Source of the DNA: Gigaspora rosea | Lineage: Eukaryota; Glomeromycota; Glomeromycetes; Diversisporales; Gigasporaceae | Assembly: GCA_003550325.1 (NCBI GenBank) | Contig: QKWP01000631.1 | Span: 104,557-168,556, forward strand | Reading direction: 5' to 3' | DNA length: 64,000 bases | Part shown: positions 11,281 through 22,814 of the stretch, piece by piece | Layout of the letters: each line of letters begins with the position of its first letter | Numbering within the stretch: position 1 is the stretch's first letter | The notes under the pieces: model-generated | What the model was told of the DNA's origin: nothing | The model's input: the letters and a program-made list of their open reading frames with translations, nothing else | Databases searched by the model: none | Made by a program: the position numbers and the translations under genes

Positions 11281-12945
11281 AGTACACATGAACCTCAAAA
11301 AGAAATTTTAGAAGAAAACAGAAGGGATCGAGATTCACATATAATTGGATATACCTGGCACATTATTCTTGCTTTTTCTAAATTAGCTAATAAAATTCAG
11401 TTTAGGGGAGTAACAAAAATCAGGTGATTTTTTAGGAGGGGAGGGAGGTAAAAAAAGTTGAAATTATATATAAGAACCTGACTATTTATATATTGAGAAA
11501 GAGGGGGGGTAGGCCTCTGATAAAAAATAATCAGGTGATTAATGACACTGCCCTTAACAATATAATCAGTGAATATAATAACGCTTTGAATTCTTTTATT
11601 GCTGAAATAGCACCAAGATTCAGAAAATTAATGAACAAAATGTTGAAAAAAATTAAATTCTAGACAATTCATGGGAAAATGAATATAGCGACCTAATACA
11701 ATCTATTAGTTGCATCATTTTCAGATAAAATAATAAATAAAAAAGATTTGAGCAATGCTATACAGCGATTTAAAAAACAAGCAAAACCAGATAAAAATGA
11801 TTCATATAATATGCTTACTACATTATATCTAAAAAAAGATAATTATCCAAAATGGATTATAAAGCCACAGTTTGAATTAAATAAAGAAAGACTAAATTCA
11901 TTGTTTTGGATGTCCCCGATCAAGTTAATACTTATAAAAAATATTGGAATATTGTAATCGTTGATATAATATCTAAAACTAATTAATTCGATATGATATT
12001 AATGTTAGTTGTAGTTGTTAAGAATAACTTTCAGGATTTAATAGTAGCTGCTACACTTTTAGAAAATAAAACAGAAGCAATATTATATAGATTCTCCAAG
12101 AATTAAAAAACTCTTGCGATGCTGCTTCAATAGTTTTATATTCTAATACTAATACGGCATTAATCGTGTCCATATGAAACAATTATCCAGAGACATAACA
12201 TCTTCACTGCATTTTTCACATTGATCTAAATTTAAGAAAGAAACTTAAAGAAAAGTTGAGAAATCAGTTTGAATCATTTTGGTTTAAATTTTTAATGATG
12301 CACAATTCCTTTGCTATCATAAATTTAAAACCCAATAGAATATACTTATTAACGAATACCCAGATTGTAAAAGCTATCTTATAAGAACTTTATATTCTTG
12401 TAAAAGTAGTTGGACTAGTTACGTGATCAATAAAAACTTTATAACTGAAATTCAAAGCACATAGCAAGCAGAAGTATGCAATAAAATAATTAAAAATAAG
12501 CTGACCAGATCTTCACATTTAGCCAAGGTTGTTGAAGAAATTCAAAAGGCCTTTTAATAACTAGTCAAAAAAAGCAATTATAAGTAAATATAAAAACGAA
12601 ATTCCAATATGAGGAATTTTGATTATAATTAATAAATACTTTCTCAGATTAGATAAATCACAAATTCTGCAAAACAGCATGATCCAATGGTACAATCTTT
12701 ATGCTATAATGTATCTATAGATAATGATTAGCAATCCCTTTTAAAGATAAGGTTTATTAAGTTAGTTAAGAAAATTAACTAAACACTAATGTATTATTAA
12801 TAAATTTCTCTTTGGTATAGATGACAGATGATTTTTATCAACAAGATATAGCCAGAGAAGATGATTATAATCAACCACAATTACTATTTTTGTCTTTGTT
12901 AGAAACAATACCTCATGATTCCAGTGTTGAACTATGACATATATA
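11281..12945 (+). pseudogene. MULE-A transposase, right half (central catalytic region), heavily mutated
   Basis: The frame continues that of 1-236: STHEPQKEILEENRRDRDSH, then after a MITE (11405-11553) EYNNALNSFIAEIAPRFRKL, DLSNAIQRFKKQ, and RLNSLFWMSP (11748-11930). After a slip it reads KNNFQDLIVAATLLENKTEA, HCIFHIDLNLRKKLKEKL and SYVINKNFITEIQST*QAEV. The order matches FAR1-like MULE transposases: FAR1 domain, RLxxLFW..., TDADxA, CxWH, SxxVE. The catalytic TDAD position reads YSNTNTA, so at least one Asp is lost. It ends near LETIPHDSSVEL, where the unrelated repeat block begins. Confidence 0.75.
11405..11553. mobile_element. 149-bp Harbinger-like (Tourist-type) MITE, TTA TSD
   Basis: TTA on both sides (11402-11404, 11554-11556). 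TIRs GGGGAGTAACAAAAATCAGG and GGGCAGTGTCATTAATCACC, both then reaching TGATT. Same length and sequence class as 28129-28277. It interrupts the MULE-A frame. Confidence 0.85.
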
Positions 12946-13344
12946 CCAGTCATAGATCATGCAAGTATATATGATCTATAACTTTTAGTTATATAAATAA
13001 CTAGTATTTTCACAAATTAATGTGCAGGGGTTTACTTGCGCATTACTATACCATCACCAAAATTTGCACAGGGATTACTATCGATTTTTATCATTATTGG
13101 ATAGTAATCAATTTAAATCCCCCATGATGAGGACTAATGATTAAGATAATAATTGATAATAATCGGTAATAATCGATAGATATTAGATTAAAAATCATGA
13201 ATAATAATACTATTATACTGTATACTTATTTTTAAACATTTTACAGATTTTCGCATATTTTCGCATGTTTTCACAAGGTTTCACAATTTAATATAAAATT
13301 TTATATTTTTTTATTTATTTTTATTTATTATTATTATATATTAT

Positions 13345-13713
13345 GGGTTTTATAATTTATTGCACCTGCAATACATTGCACCCCTTCTATTAATTAAAAA
13401 GGTTCCTTATGAAACCACCTTTGGAGTTCTAATAAAAAATACTCTGCGTAAAATTTTGGCATAAACTATACCCCTGCTCCATCCCAGGTCTTAACCCTAA
13501 CCCTAATATTAATTAAATTTTATTTTTTGCTTTGATAAAAATTTCTTTAATTGTTTGTTACACAAAATCGATAATCCATATAGTTATAATAGNTTAAATT
13601 TTATTTTTTGCTTTGATAAAAATTTCTTTAATTGTTTGTTACACAAAATCGATAATCCATATAGTTATAATAGGGGTGCAATATATTGTACCGTGCAATA
13701 AATTATAAATCCC
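13345..13713. mobile_element. MITE with TTGCACC tips, 9-bp TSD ATATATTAT
   Basis: ATATATTAT at 13336-13344 and 13714-13722. TIR GGGTTTTATAATTTATTGCA / GGGATTTATAATTTATTGCA. Contains module A (13403-13460) and TTAACCCTAACCCTAA. An exact 80-base repeat about the N at 13593 suggests an assembly artefact, so the true length is probably about 81 bp shorter. Confidence 0.8.
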
Positions 13714-14111
13714 ATATATTATATTTTAATTAAATATATATTTTTAATCAATATTATATATTTTATTATATATTATTATACATTTTTTACGAAAAAATAA
13801 AAAAATAACAAAAAAAAATAAAAACAAAAAAAAATAATGAAAAACAAAAATGAAAAATAGTAATATTTTGAACCTTTTGCGCTTTGTTGCATAATGCTAG
13901 CTCTATACACTTATTTTTTTCACCCTGCAGTTAGCTATTATTTTTTTTCTTCTTTGTTTTAACTATAATATTTGCTTATATTTGCTTATATTTGCTACTT
14001 CCTAAAATAAAAAAAATGTCAAAAAAAAATAAACCCAAAAAAAACGAAAATAAAAAAAATAGTAATATTTTAAACTACTTTTATACTTTGTCGCATAATA
14101 CTAGCTCTATA

Positions 14112-14315
14112 TAGTCGCCTCTCTCTAATCCGAACCTCTCTAAACCGAACACTATTAAACTCTCTCTAAACCGAACAGAATCTCCTAGAACATTTGTAAA
14201 TTTTATTATAAAGTTTGGATAAACTATATATAACTTTTTGAAAACTGAACTTTTCCAAATTTTTGTATAGTAAAAAAAAGCAGTCCCGGCAGTTCGAATT
14301 AGAAAGAGTTGACTG
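14112..14315. mobile_element. Pogo/Tigger-like MITE (TA target)
   Basis: TIRs TAGTCGCCTCTCTCTAATCC and inverted CAGTCAACTCTTTCTAATTC, both continuing into CGAAC. The tandem unit it interrupted exists uninterrupted at 13893 (GCTCTATACACTTATTTTT), which is the empty site; insertion duplicated TA. Confidence 0.75.
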
Positions 14316-14901
14316 TACACTTATTTTTCGTACTCTGTAGTTAGCTTTTATTTTTCTTTTTCGTTGTTTAACTATTATATTCGTTTGTATTCACTAATAT
14401 TCGCAACTTCCTAATAAGTATAAAAAAACAAACAAAAAACAAACCTGAAAAAATAACAAAAAAAACAAAAACAAAAAAAAATAAACTATTATATTTGCTT
14501 ATATTTCCTTATATTCGACTATATTTGCTCATATTTGTAATCTCCATTTTCCTAAAGTAAGAGTTGTGATCTTGCAATTCAGAAATTGGTGAAGGTTTTT
14601 ACAAAGTGCCGGAATAAAATAAATTAATAAAAATAAAAAAAATAAAAAACAAAAAACATGAAATGAAAAATAAATAGAACAAAACCTTGCAAAAAACTTG
14701 CAAAAACTTGCAAAAACTTGCGTTCTTGAACTTTCGAAATTGCTAAAAAAAGTAGTTGTGTGTTCTTGCAAAGTGTCGAAAGTCTGAGTTGGTTTGCAAT
14801 AAGTGCTAAAAAGTTATTGGATTTCTTGCAAAGTGCTAGTAGTAAAGTGTAAAAATAAAATAAAAAATAAAAAAAATATAAATAAAAAAAAAACAAAATG
14901 A

Positions 14902-15341
14902 NNNNNNNNNNNNNNNNNNNNNNNNNNNNNNNNNNNNNNNNNNNNNNNNNNNNNNNNNNNNNNNNNNNNNNNNNNNNNNNNNNNNNNNNNNNNNNNNNNN
15001 NNNNNNNNNNNNNNNNNNNNNNNNNNNNNNNNNNNNNNNNNNNNNNNNNNNNNNNNNNNNNNNNNNNNNNNNNNNNNNNNNNNNNNNNNNNNNNNNNNNN
15101 NNNNNNNNNNNNNNNNNNNNNNNNNNNNNNNNNNNNNNNNNNNNNNNNNNNNNNNNNNNNNNNNNNNNNNNNNNNNNNNNNNNNNNNNNNNNNNNNNNNN
15201 NNNNNNNNNNNNNNNNNNNNNNNNNNNNNNNNNNNNNNNNNNNNNNNNNNNNNNNNNNNNNNNNNNNNNNNNNNNNNNNNNNNNNNNNNNNNNNNNNNNN
15301 NNNNNNNNNNNNNNNNNNNNNNNNNNNNNNNNNNNNNNNNN
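14902..15341. other. Assembly gap of 440 Ns
   Basis: Unknown sequence within the left arm of the inverted repeat. The right arm suggests what is missing is more of the same A/T-rich repeat. The frame that runs across it is not real. Confidence 0.99.
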
Positions 15342-15628
15342 TTTTTTTTTTTTTTTACCTGGTAATTTGGGTTAAAATTTTTGTAACAGGTATATAATCG
15401 TTAATCGTTAAAGATCTGTTAATCGTTATATATCATTTTAAATAATTACGATTATAATCAATTTATAGATATATAACGATTATAATATATAAAATAATAT
15501 ATATTAATTATAGATATATATCGATTTTTAACCAGTTAATCGATATATATCGTTATTTTTAATTGATATAAAACGATTAACTGTTATATATCGATTAATA
15601 TCTATATATAAAATTTCATAATAACTCC

Positions 15629-16130
15629 TGATCTGCTATATAACTATTGCGACATTTTTGATCATCTGCATAATTTTCAAATCTGTATCTATTACGACAT
15701 TCCAATTGTATACACGATATCATTATTTTTAATTAATGCAGTAAATGCCAGTAAATATTATATAAAAATAGATTTTTACAAAAAAGTAAAGTTATTTGTC
15801 ACATAAGTGACAACAGCTTATATATTACTGAACCAATCAGATTTTAGGATCTTGTATAATAATAACTCAATCAGAAAATTCAAAACAAACGTTTGTTTTA
15901 TAAAAAAACCAACAAAAATCGCTTATTACTCAAAATCTGCATAGGAAACCACCTTCTGTGCTTTAACAAAAAGTTTTCCTTTAGTGATTTTACTATATAC
16001 TCCAAACTCTAACCCTAAACCCAGATGCTCACTCTAACTCTAAACTAACAAAAACTAAACTTTTTCGGTGCAGAGATGATCTACAGGTAACATTATTATA
16101 TGCATCATATATAATTTAATTATTTACAGA
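15629..16130. repeat. Fragment carrying module A and telomere-like words
   Basis: 15940-16060 contains GGAAACCACCTTCTGTGCTT, TAACAAAAAG and CTCTAACCCTAAACCC in the same order as module A elsewhere. A short palindrome TTGTCACATAAGTGACAA is at about 15798. Element limits are not clear. 16130-16530 is AT-rich with ATCATATGATT-type repeats and no gene. Confidence 0.5.
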
Positions 16131-16539
16131 AAGGTACCCGGGTCAGGTATTGGCAGATCTAGATCAGTATTTAGCCCTAGCCCTAGGATAAGTTGTATGT
16201 ACGTACTGTACATATGTAAAATCCATGCATGTATTGCTTTATTAGATAGTATATTATCATATAAATGATATTAAATATTTGTTATTTCTATAAGTTAAAA
16301 GACTGTTAAAAAATCAAAAGCAATTTGTATACATTTTTTTAAAGATTGCTTAAACATATATATAGATCATATAACTATTAATTATGTCATAATAAAATTA
16401 TAATTATATCGATCATATAACAAATAATCATATGTCATATGATTTTAATCATATGATTTATAATTTAACAACTATATGATTATAATCATTTAAAAAAATT
16501 TATATAATATATAAATGGGCCAACACTGCATGATTCTGT

Positions 16540-17290
16540 TAAAAAGTATGGAAAGTAATTAGATATAGCATACAAACCTCAGAACTGCAGTATATAATTC
16601 TCTTTAATGATAGCTTACGTTTATGCACTTGCCTTTTGCTAATTAATAAAAGAATAGTATGCCACCATGCATTTTCATATTTTATTAATTCCTCAATACT
16701 AGTATAATACTAGTACAATAATAGCAAATATAATACTCATCAAAAGAATTTAAATATACTGACTTACCAATTTACTGGGTGAAAATTAATGCTACTTTCA
16801 CTCCAACCTTTAACGTTTCAACATTTGTTAAAATTTAAACAATCACAAACTGTTAAACAGCTACAAGGACCTAAACAAAAGTATGGTTTCAAAAAAGGCT
16901 ATACCAAAAAAGCTCTTGATTTTGCAATTCGAGCTGAAAGAGTTGAAGAATTTGTTAGTCACTTGAAAAATTTCATTAAGGTGGTAAAACATAATTTGGT
17001 TAGTTTACAAGACGGTACTAGTATTATAAGTATCAAAGATTCTTTACACATACCACACAAAGGACAACGACCAAATAGATATAAATCTAGTGGTGAAGCT
17101 TCAAAAAAAGCTCATCGTATCGTTCAAAGAGCTGATTAGAGCAATAAAGAGAAAATATGAACAGTAACCAAAGCTTTTAATGATAATGCTAGTACAGAAA
17201 AAAGTTTAGAAAATGTCATAAATACAAACAAGTTGGTCATTATGCACCAACATGCCCAAACATCACCAAATAAAAGAAATGTGTAGCATC
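16540..17290 (+). pseudogene. MULE/FAR1 C-terminal relic: SWIM finger and zinc-knuckle end
   Basis: Reads KVIRYSIQTSELQYIILFND, then LCTCLLLINKRIVCHH, a CxC...CxH SWIM-type zinc finger, then FHILLIPQY. The open frame 16789-17139 (YTKKALDFAIRAERVEEFV) is the typical C-terminal helical part, followed by a CCHC-like end (KCHKYKQVGHYAPTCPN). It could be the 3' part of MULE-A behind the inverted-repeat insertion, but a HDS motif appears at the end of that fragment (12925) and again before this one (16530), so a second MULE copy is equally possible. Stops and slips upstream of 16789. Confidence 0.65.
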
Positions 17291-17463
17291 AAAGCATGTT
17301 ACTGCTAGTAACAAACAATATTTAATTTTAAAATTTAAAATAAGTTAATATGTAAATTTAAAAAAACTTGAACTTAAAGTTTATAGTAAATTTATTGTTT
17401 TTATTATAAGTTTTATTATATATTAGTATGTACTCATATATAAAAACAGATATAACATCTTTT

Positions 17464-17660
17464 CTAGAACTTCAAATAATCTATATGAGCTTATATTTGG
17501 ACATTATAGTAAATTTTTTTTGGTTAGCACTTTTATATTGGTATATATACTGTATATATAAACTATATTTTAAGTATTACATAAGACTTTTAAAGTTCTT
17601 TAACTTTTTTTGAAATACAATATTCTCTAAAAAAAACAAAGAGTAAATACTACATTTCCT
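17464..17660. repeat. End of the 7769-8678 element family
   Basis: CAAATAATCTATATGAGCTT, then ATATTTGGACATTATAGTAA and GGTATATATAC, TTTTTTGAAATACAATATTC match 7775-7980 and 63797-63960. The other end of this copy was not found. Confidence 0.6.
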
Positions 17661-19562
17661 AAATAGCTCATTTTAAATACAAAGTGAATGACATTCTCAA
17701 ACACAAATAAATCAGAAATCAATTTTTTAATTATGCCATTTTTTCGCCTAAAATTTAAATTTCAACTCCATTCATGTTCATAACAATAAACAAGCCATCC
17801 TCTTTTACAACCAAAATTCTGAATCAAAATTCATTGAAGCTACGCGGGGATTAATACTAACCAACTGCATATACGGTAAATTATTGCGTGTGCATTTTTA
17901 CTTATGATTTCACTGATAATATATTTTGAATGCCTCTTAGGCAAATTTATCAAGTCAGCTTAGCTAATAAGGAATCCTATAAATTCTTGTCCAGAATTTG
18001 GGAGATACTCCCTTTTTTTGAAAAGTTACGGCACATAAAACACTGATATATGGCATAACTATATCGATATGTTACAACAATATAGCAAATATGAGTATTG
18101 CAACATGCTATATGAAAAGTTGCAATTAATTATAACTTAGTTGTGTTAAGCTTGTTCCTATGCTTTAAATTTTCTGCCGCATCGAATTCTCGAGTTTTCA
18201 TATTTTTGAGGTTTTCCCACATATAGATCATCACGTTTTCGGATATGATTATGCATAAACTCGGTTTTAAATTATCGTTATCATTATAGAAATTAAAGGG
18301 ATTATAGAGATGACACGGAAAAAGCTAATAACAGCATTGATCTATAAGAATTTTAGAATCCTGTGATTAGATTTTAGTGATTTTGGGCTTGTTAGAATCA
18401 CCTTATTGAGGGGATTATTTGGTAATAAAATTATTTAAAATAGACCAGTATATTAAAAGACCCATATGATTAATTAGTAATGCATGACGTTAAATGTTTG
18501 ATGGCTGTGGCTGACCGAGAACACATTCAATAAGTGTAATTTTGATATGATTATCTGGGTGACTCTTATATTTATATAATTTCTATGAACACCTTGATTG
18601 TAATTTCCCAAACCAACATAACTGATAACTATTAAATACTGTATGATAGCTATTTATGGTGACAGATTTATTCCACAGAGAAGTCCAGCAAATTGAAAAA
18701 ATATCGCAATTATCGGTGAAAACCAGTAATATGCACCCAAAAGCTGACAATTTATTATATTTAAGCTAATTTCTGTTATTTTAACATATTATAAAATTTA
18801 TCATATACGTTTACTGGGAAAAGTATTCTGAAAAAACGCGATAAGTATAATTAATGTTCATGGCTGTTGAGAATGGAAAAACGGGACAGACAGTTTCCTT
18901 CTTCATTCCATGAAACTGTGTTGGTGCTATTGCGGACATTAAATTTCTTGTAATGACAATAGTTTTATATTTTAAAATCAGCTCTGGTCGTAACTAGTGA
19001 TAAAGGTTGCATATTCAGTCTGAAGCGGATGTCGCAACCAGTCAAGCTAGATTAAGTCAAAAAAGTTACTTCAATATATAGTAATAATAATATATTATAT
19101 AGATAAGTATTTAAAATATTTAACTAATTTCTTTTTTTTTTTTTTTTTAAGGTATTATATAATATTTGTCATGACCCCTTACAACTAATAGCATTTTTTT
19201 TTTAGATTTTTATTTTAGTGTAAACTAAGAAAAAATACAATTAAAACGTAAAGTTTTTTTAACAAGCAAAACTTGTCTGCTAGATGTTTAAGAGATAATT
19301 AATAAGCCAATTGTTTCGTTTTTTTTTTTTTAGATATTAAAAAGAAAAAAAACACAATGTTTATATAATAATTTAATGTTCAAATATGGCGAGACCTTAA
19401 AACGCTGCTTAATAAATTTTACTATCACTAACCTAGCAAAAAATTTCTTGATAATCATAATGATATGATAAAAAAATATAATAATTTCATTTTATGTATA
19501 TTAACATTAACTTTGACAAGGTTTTACATTCAAAAAAAAGTCGTTGTATCCTTTAAAAAAAA
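17661..19562. other. Intergenic region upstream of the 380-residue gene
   Basis: No gene recognised. A solo module B copy lies at 18350-18462 (CTGTGATTAGATTTTAGTGA, GTTAGAATCACCTTATTGAG, then GACCAGTATAT). T-runs at 19130-19148, 19193-19205 and 19318-19332. From about 17700 the sequence is less repetitive than the flanks and may include the promoter. Confidence 0.5.
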
Positions 19563-20984
19563 ATGTCATCTTTTAATATTTCACGATTCACTTCTACGAG
19601 TTCACGTCCAAAATATACATTTAAAAAAGTTACTAGTAGTAAAATAAATTTTATAGATGAGAATGAGGAAAATAGAACGAAAACGGTAGGAGATAACGTG
19701 GAAAGAGGTGAATAAACATGATAAGATAGGAGCCACTTCAAAATAAAAAATATTGTAAGAAAGATATGTGATATAAATTTTTTCTGTTTTCATGTACTTT
19801 TCAAGTAGATTCGTTTAATGACATAGTTGATATGATCCAAAACTCTGAACAGAAACATGAAGGTTCGACTTTTATTTTAGGGCAAATTATTTCTCAAAAT
19901 GAATTAGCACTAGCGCAATCAAATACCAAATATGATATTTTCGATGAGTTTTTAGAGCTTGGTATAAGAAATAGATCCGTCAATAAGTCAAAGAATGATG
20001 GAAAAATCAAGAAAAGACGTGGTGTTGGCGCAGATAACAATAATACGATTGTCGCAAGTGATAAAAATAGTAAGAAACAGGAAGTCGAGAATGACGATGT
20101 TGTACGAAAAGAAACCACCAGACGTGCTTTAAAGGACAAATCAAATAAAAAAGATGATGCTACAAATCAAATAAAAGAAAATCAGATAAAAGAAGTCGTT
20201 ATTAGATCTGCTTTTGTATCTGAGAAAAATCGTGATAAAGACGTGTTGCAAAAGAATAAGGATTTAGAAAAAGACGAAAAGAGAGTCGATTTCAAGATTT
20301 ACGATGATACTAATGAACTTATCGTCAATTCTGCAACAGATCCTGGTGAGGTAAAGAATTATAAATCCAAGTTCATATGAATTTATGTACAGTCATCCCT
20401 CTATATAATCATCATCATATAATCGCTTTATAAATTATTATTATTATTTTTTCAACACACCTATTAAAAGAAGTATGACTGTAATTACTCTTCGTAAATT
20501 ATAAAAGTTTTTTTTTTTTTTTATCAAGTTGCAAGAACAAGATTATTTAAACGACACACATATTTCAGAAGACTGGCGTGATATGAATCCAATAATGACA
20601 TCAACTCCCGTTAAAGTCACAATCGATTCGCAATATCACACAAATAATGTATCTTCAACATCACTTGAAGAAATTGGCAACATCTTACCGTCAGATGACG
20701 ATGCAGAAGATAAAGAATCTTTGAAAAATCCACAAACAGTCGATTCCAGAAAAAAAGTTGAGAAACAATCAATAGGGTCACTTGAATCAAAGGGTGACCA
20801 AAATAGACAAGAAAACTTGGATTATGATTTGTCACCTGATCCGCTTACGCTTCTAATGCGACTGGAAGACCAGAGATTGCCACCACCACCAAAAAGAGGA
20901 TACCAGATTATAAAAAAGATCCTGGATAGACCATTAACACCAACTTCAGAGGTTGATGAATTGTCTGCTGCATATTATATGTAA
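19563..20984 (+). CDS. Three-exon gene for a charged, mostly disordered protein (380 aa) with D-box and KEN-like motifs
   Basis: Exons 19563-19707, 19809-20350 and 20529-20984, joined by GT-AG introns (donors GTGAAT, GTAAAG; acceptors TAG, AAG); phases fit. The start is the first ATG of an open exon beginning MSSFNISRFTSTSSRPKYTF. The protein is Lys/Asp/Glu/Ser-rich with no membrane segment. Residues 72-103 (FILGQIISQNELALAQSNT...ELGI) and the end (GYQIIKKILDRPLTPTSEVD) are the most ordered-looking. RRALKDKSN (about 153-161) fits RxxLxxxxN and IKENQ (about 170-174) fits KEN, the two APC/C degrons. That would suit a cell-cycle protein such as a securin or sororin analogue, but short motifs can arise by chance in Lys-rich sequence. 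I do not recognise the family. Confidence 0.8.
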
Positions 20985-21235
20985 TGTATAATAGATACGA
21001 ATTATCTTATTTATTGTTGTAATGCTTGTATACATATAAGAAGCAATCATTATACGTATTTAATTGTTCAGCAATGTACTGTAACATATATTTAGATAAA
21101 AGCTGTAATCAAATGAAAAATTAAACATGTTAAAATGCTATATAAAAGTACATATCTTACTGCGCCATTATCAATTTCTTTCTATAACTAAGGGTACAGG
21201 AATGAAAATAAAAAAAATGACCCCGCATAATATGG

Positions 21236-21309
21236 GCCTCCATGGCGCAACCGGCTAGCGCGTTCGGCTGTTAACCGAAAGGATCCTGGTTCGAATCCAG
21301 GTGGGGGCG
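21236..21309 (+). tRNA. tRNA-Asn (anticodon GTT)
   Basis: Complete cloverleaf, no intron: acceptor GCCTCCA/TGGGGGC with discriminator G, D stem GCGC/GCGC, anticodon stem TTCGG/CCGAA around CTGTTAA, T stem CCTGG/CCAGG around TTCGAAT. No encoded CCA, as expected for a eukaryotic nuclear gene. Confidence 0.97.
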
Positions 21310-21321
21310 TGATCCTCCTCT

Positions 21322-21350
21322 GTTTTTTTTTTGTTTTTTTTTTTTTTTTA
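21322..21350 (+). terminator. RNA polymerase III T-run terminator of tRNA-Asn
   Basis: T9-GT-T13-type run beginning 13 bases after the tRNA end. T-runs of four or more terminate Pol III. Confidence 0.8.
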
Positions 21351-22085
21351 TAATCAAATTCTCTTTAACGAGTTGGTGCCATTACCCGGAGAATAAGAAA
21401 TGTATATTTGATATACTCAACTTACTCCATGAGATTTATGGAATGGAATAGGTTGTTGATTGTTTGAACACTACTTATTGTTAAAATTTTATCGTTAAAA
21501 AAAAAATAAATTAGTTCAGATCGTATTATATAAAACCATATACGGTAAGATCTTAACTAGAACGCTTTTCAAATTGCATTTTTATGCATCACACGCAAAA
21601 ACGGGAATCTGAGAATCGAGAATTTTGAATAGACTAGAAAATGCAACCATTAGCGTTAATAATCAATTTTTGTTCTTTAATACTATTTATGCGTTTTCGA
21701 ACTTTGAACGAAAATATCCCAACAATGGCCTGGTTAATTTAAAACTATTTTCGAATCCTATTAATCTGTAAAGATCGAAAATAGTTTTGAATATTGAAAA
21801 ATAAACAGTATTAGTAAGATGTCTTCGTACAAAATGAGTAAAGTTAAAAAAAAAAAACCATTGTTGATCAACCACCTAAAGATCTAACATAATAATATAT
21901 ATTGTATTAAAAAAACTATTATTTTTGATGGCAATTTGTAAAAAAATAAGGAATGTTTAGATTTTTGCATAATGGGTGTCTGTCGATTACAATAATTTAA
22001 AAAGCGTTATCCCAACTTTCAGGAGATACTGTGCACATTGTTATATAGTATCGTTTTCACATTGTCGTATTGCGACCAAATAAAA
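21351..22085. other. Intergenic, no gene seen
   Basis: AT-rich, non-repetitive by eye; short frames lack family features. Confidence 0.5.
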
Positions 22086-22293
22086 AATTTTTTATGATGC
22101 AAGACATCTATACTCAACAGTTACACGAGGTGTTTCAATTTTTCAAATGGCTATAACTTCTTATCTAAGGGGTCTTAAAAAAATCTGACCGGTAACTTTA
22201 TAAAGCTATATCAGCTCTACATATATGCCAAATATTTGAAACACCTCGTGTAACTGTTGAGTATAGATGTCTTGCACCATACGAAAAAATTTC
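22086..22293. mobile_element. MITE with near-perfect ~55-bp TIRs
   Basis: GCAAGACATCTATACTCAAC followed by AGTTACACGAGGTGTTTCAA occurs inverted at both ends with hardly a mismatch, so the insertion is young. A diverged relative is at about 28370-28530. Confidence 0.85.
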
Positions 22294-22499
22294 AGCAAAA
22301 AAAAAAAAACTATACAAAAGATAAGTTATTCTTTTATATCTTTACTGGAAATACTGTATATAGTATTATATAGTGCTATATAGTAAGGGACATGTCAGAT
22401 TAGTGATCCTCAACTTAATGTGCAAGATATTTCTACAAGTGATACAAATCACGTGTTAATAGTAATTATTTATTTGTTGTTTTATGTTCGCTAATAGCA

Positions 22500-22650
22500 C
22501 GTGAAATTAGACCCACGTTAGGATTAGGGTTATAGTCGAGATAAGGTACAGTATGTTGTAAAGTAAAATTTAGCAAGGAATTTTTTGCTAGAGTGTAAAA
22601 TGCGATTTCTTAGGCAAAATTTTAAGTTACTAGTGATCAGGACCACGAAA
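22500..22650 (-). repeat. Module A copy with telomere-like words
   Basis: Reverse orientation: GGATTAGGGTTATAG, then AGCAAGGAATTTTTTGCTAG, TTTCTTAGGCAAAATTTTAA. Its host element ends are not clear. Confidence 0.55.
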
Positions 22651-22814
22651 AAATTTGGATATCAAATTGCTGATTTTTATTTTGATATTAGCAAATATTT
22701 GAAAAATATAGAGGTTTTTTTTATAAATTAAATCATAGTTTGACCTAAATGTAATTGTAATTATGTGATGTAAATGTTAAAAGGTAACTATATATAAAAA
22801 CAAATATAATTTTA

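Larger units (their letters stand above)
13050..15628. repeat. Left arm of a large inverted repeat (partner 49690-52317)
   Basis: Read in reverse complement, the same order of sequence occurs at 49690-52317: CACCAAAATTTGCACAGGG, CGATTATTACCGATTA-type repeats, TTTTCGCATGTTTTCACAAG, tandem ~210-bp units with GCTAGCTCTATACACTTA (13857-14480), CTTGCAAAGTGCYGGAA-like repeats (14580-14850), and ATATATCGATTAATCG-type repeats (15390-15610). It contains a MITE (13345-13713), a second MITE (14112-14315) and the assembly gap. Short minus-strand frames here (14081-14896) fall in these repeats and are not genes. Confidence 0.8.

Noticed and set aside
14081..14896. Minus-strand Phe-rich frames
   Set aside because: They fall in the repeat arm; the same pattern appears as plus-strand frames at 50534-51040 in the inverted partner.
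14898..15365. Open frame across the gap
   Set aside because: Consists of Ns plus a T-run.
20617..20835. Antisense frame to exon 3 of the 380-residue gene
   Set aside because: Shadow of a spliced gene whose phases fit.
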